Source: an uncultured Odoribacter sp.
GTDB lineage: Bacteria > Bacteroidota > Bacteroidia > Bacteroidales > Marinifilaceae
DNA: 15,800 nt
Direction of reading: 5' to 3'
NCBI GenBank assembly: GCA_947039985.1
Contig: CAMRAP010000017.1
Span: 1 to 15,800 of the forward strand
Shown here in pieces: positions 13,881 through 15,800 of this stretch (position 1 is the first letter of the stretch; every line of letters starts with the position of its first letter). The translations under genes and the position numbers were made by a program. The notes below the pieces were generated by a model that was not told where the DNA came from, made no database searches, and worked only from the letters and a program-made list of their open reading frames with translations.

Positions 13881-15800
13881 ATGAAGAGTTTAACAGAATA
13901 CGCCTTAAACAATAGAGCACTCATCCGTTTTTTTGTCATTACACTTGTACTTGGAGGCATTTACTCCTTCTTTGTGATGAGTAAACTTGAAGATCCTGCT
14001 ATTACAGTAACACAGGCAATGGTTGTCACAGTATATCCTGGCGCATCTGCTTGGCAAGTTGAGTTAGAAGTGACGGACATTCTAGAGAAATCCATCCGTT
14101 CAATGGGCGATTTAGACCATATCGAATCCCATTCGATGGATAATGTTTCCTATATTCTTGTTGAGCTAAGTGCAACACTTCCACCTGCAGAGCTACAACA
14201 AAATTGGGATTTACTACGTCGGAAAGTAGTCAATGTACAAACACAACTACCCAGCGGTGCACAAACACCAATGGTATTAGATGATTTTGGTGATGTCTAT
14301 GGCATGTTCTATGCCATGACTTCAGACGGTTTTGGGTATCAAGATATGATTGATTATGCAGACTTAGTGACTCGTAACGTATTGGATATTGATGGGGTGA
14401 GTGGTGTTGTGCTTTATGGCGAGCGACCATCTTGTGTCAATATTGATATACAAGAAGCAAAAATGGCTAATTTAGGAGTCCATCCAGCAGAAATCATGTT
14501 AACACTGAAAGGACAAAATGCAACAGTCTACTCTGGATATTACAATAGTGGTGAAAAGCGTGTAAAAGTAGGAGTTGACGATCGTTTTAAAGGACTCAAA
14601 GACATTCAAGACCTACTTATCCGTGGACATGAAGAATCAAATATTCGCTTGGGAGATGTAGCACAAATCACAAAAGGCTACATAGAACCACAACAAGAAG
14701 GCTTAAGCTACGACTCCCTACCGGCAATAGGCATCTCCATTGCTATGGAAAAAGGAGGGAATATCATCGAGTTAGGCAAGAAAATAGACAAAGAACTAGC
14801 TAAATTAAAGCAAAATATAATCCCTGTTGGTATTGATTTTAAAAAAGTATTCTTTCAGCCCACTCGTGTCAAAAATGCAATAGATGTATTTATGATAAAT
14901 CTACTCGAATCAGTCCTGATAGTCATTCTTGTCGTTATGCTAGCTATGGGGATTCGTTGTGGCTACATAGTTGGAATAGGTCTAGTGATAGTCGTTCTTG
15001 GCTCAGTTCTCATTCTCCATATGCTAGATGGAACTTTACAGCGTGTTTCCCTAGCTTCATTCATCGTTGCTATGGGGATGCTAGTTGACAATGCCATCGT
15101 AATAGTTGACGGAATAATGGTAGACCTAAAGCGAGGTATTACAAAACCTGCTGCCTTAGTAAACATCACAAAGAAAACTGCTTTACCCCTACTAGGGGCC
15201 ACAACCATTGGCATCCTCACCTTCCTGCCCATCTATATGTCGCCAGATACAACGGGACAATATGTCAGAGACCTATTCATCGTTCTGGCTGTTTCATTGT
15301 GGCTAAGCTGGCTATTAGCACTAGTATACGTACCCATACAAGCCGACAAAGTATTCAAGATAAAACCCATTGAATTTAGTCAAAAAGAGGACCCTTTTAG
15401 TGGGAAAATCTATCAAAACTATCAAAAGCTTTTAAAATTCTCTATTCATTATCGATGGTCATTTATCGGTGTTACTATTGCTTTATTAGCAGTCAGCATT
15501 TACGGATTCCAGTTTATACGACAAGGATTTTTTCCCGACTTAAGCTACAACCAATGCTATATCGAATACAAAATGCCATATGGTACTAATCCAGAAACAG
15601 TAAAAAATGACCTCGCCGATATTAGTAAATACCTGAGAAGTCAAGCCGACATAACAGCAGTAACAACTAGTCTAGGAGGCACTCCCTCACGCTATAACCT
15701 AGTGCGCACAGTAGCAGAACCAGCATTGAGTTATGGCGAATTAATTGTCAATTTTAGCTCGCCAGAATCGTTAAAAGATCACTTGTCAGAGTTACAGACC
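13881..15800 (+). CDS. Second RND efflux permease, N-terminal 640 residues (cut by window edge)
   Basis: Open from the ATG at 13881 to the right edge: 640 codons with no stop, so only the start is fixed. TM1 is LIRFFVITLVLGGIYSFFVM, followed by SKLEDPAITVTQAMVVTVYP and GASAWQVELEVTDILEKSI, the signature of the RND group with an EDP motif. TM2-TM6 run through about 335-500 (LESVLIVILVVMLAMGI; IVGIGLVIVVLGSVLIL; LASFIVAMGMLVDNAIVIVD; ALPLLGATTIGILTFLPIYM; LFIVLAVSLWLSWLLALVYV). TM7 is HYRWSFIGVTIALLAVSIYG, and the second porter half begins FFPDLSYNQCYIEYKMPYG. TM4 has Asp403-Asn404 in place of the Asp-Asp pair of AcrB, a known natural variant in this group. A TolC-type partner is not in view. 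Substrates unknown. Confidence 0.94.
   Translation, partial: MKSLTEYALNNRALIRFFVITLVLGGIYSFFVMSKLEDPAITVTQAMVVTVYPGASAWQVELEVTDILEKSIRSMGDLDHIESHSMDNVSYILVELSATLPPAELQQNWDLLRRKVVNVQTQLPSGAQTPMVLDDFGDVYGMFYAMTSDGFGYQDMIDYADLVTRNVLDIDGVSGVVLYGERPSCVNIDIQEAKMANLGVHPAEIMLTLKGQNATVYSGYYNSGEKRVKVGVDDRFKGLKDIQDLLIRGHEESNIRLGDVAQITKGYIEPQQEGLSYDSLPAIGISIAMEKGGNIIELGKKIDKELAKLKQNIIPVGIDFKKVFFQPTRVKNAIDVFMINLLESVLIVILVVMLAMGIRCGYIVGIGLVIVVLGSVLILHMLDGTLQRVSLASFIVAMGMLVDNAIVIVDGIMVDLKRGITKPAALVNITKKTALPLLGATTIGILTFLPIYMSPDTTGQYVRDLFIVLAVSLWLSWLLALVYVPIQADKVFKIKPIEFSQKEDPFSGKIYQNYQKLLKFSIHYRWSFIGVTIALLAVSIYGFQFIRQGFFPDLSYNQCYIEYKMPYGTNPETVKNDLADISKYLRSQADITAVTTSLGGTPSRYNLVRTVAEPALSYGELIVNFSSPESLKDHLSELQT

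Overview
The window looks like a chromosomal piece of an AT-rich member of the Bacteroidota, most likely order Bacteroidales. The basis is: leader regions with almost no Shine-Dalgarno sequences and A-rich start contexts, Bacteroidales-type -7 boxes (TAnnTTTG), a DUF5128 six-bladed beta-propeller lipoprotein, a DUF1460 protein, and a TolC/MFP/RND operon ending in a small PII-like gene, as in Porphyromonas and Bacteroides. No RNA gene, insertion sequence, CRISPR array or attachment site was seen.

Left part (1-4923, minus strand). Reading in the direction of transcription: rbfA (ribosome maturation), a LolC/LolE/FtsX-type permease, an exported cyclophilin-type prolyl isomerase overlapping the permease stop codon, a VanZ-like membrane protein, pheS, a DUF1460 cell-wall hydrolase-like protein, and the first 30 codons of a lipoprotein that runs off the left edge. 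Spacing is tight. The main promoter is probably just upstream of rbfA, with a possible internal promoter for pheS and a sigma-54-like one for the terminal lipoprotein. The theme is housekeeping translation genes interleaved with envelope biogenesis genes.

Middle (5011-6588). A single DUF5128 beta-propeller lipoprotein gene on the minus strand is separated by a 279-bp divergent region from the efflux operon. That region carries a good sigma-54 -24/-12 signature (TTGGCAC-N5-TTGAT) pointing at the efflux genes.

Right part (6589-15800, plus strand). The first tripartite pump is complete: TolC-type outer-membrane factor, periplasmic adaptor lipoprotein, a 1054-residue HAE1-type RND permease, then a 98-residue PII-like protein, closed by a strong hairpin terminator. 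A second system follows: an adaptor lipoprotein and an RND permease cut by the right edge after 640 codons. The second permease has Asp-Asn rather than Asp-Asp in TM4, and its outer-membrane partner is not visible; it may lie beyond the edge, or the first TolC may be shared.

Most interesting observations: two sigma-54-like promoters in one window (one ahead of the efflux operon), the PII-like protein co-encoded with the pump, and an inverted repeat sitting on the -7 box of the rbfA promoter. No wholly new system is claimed.
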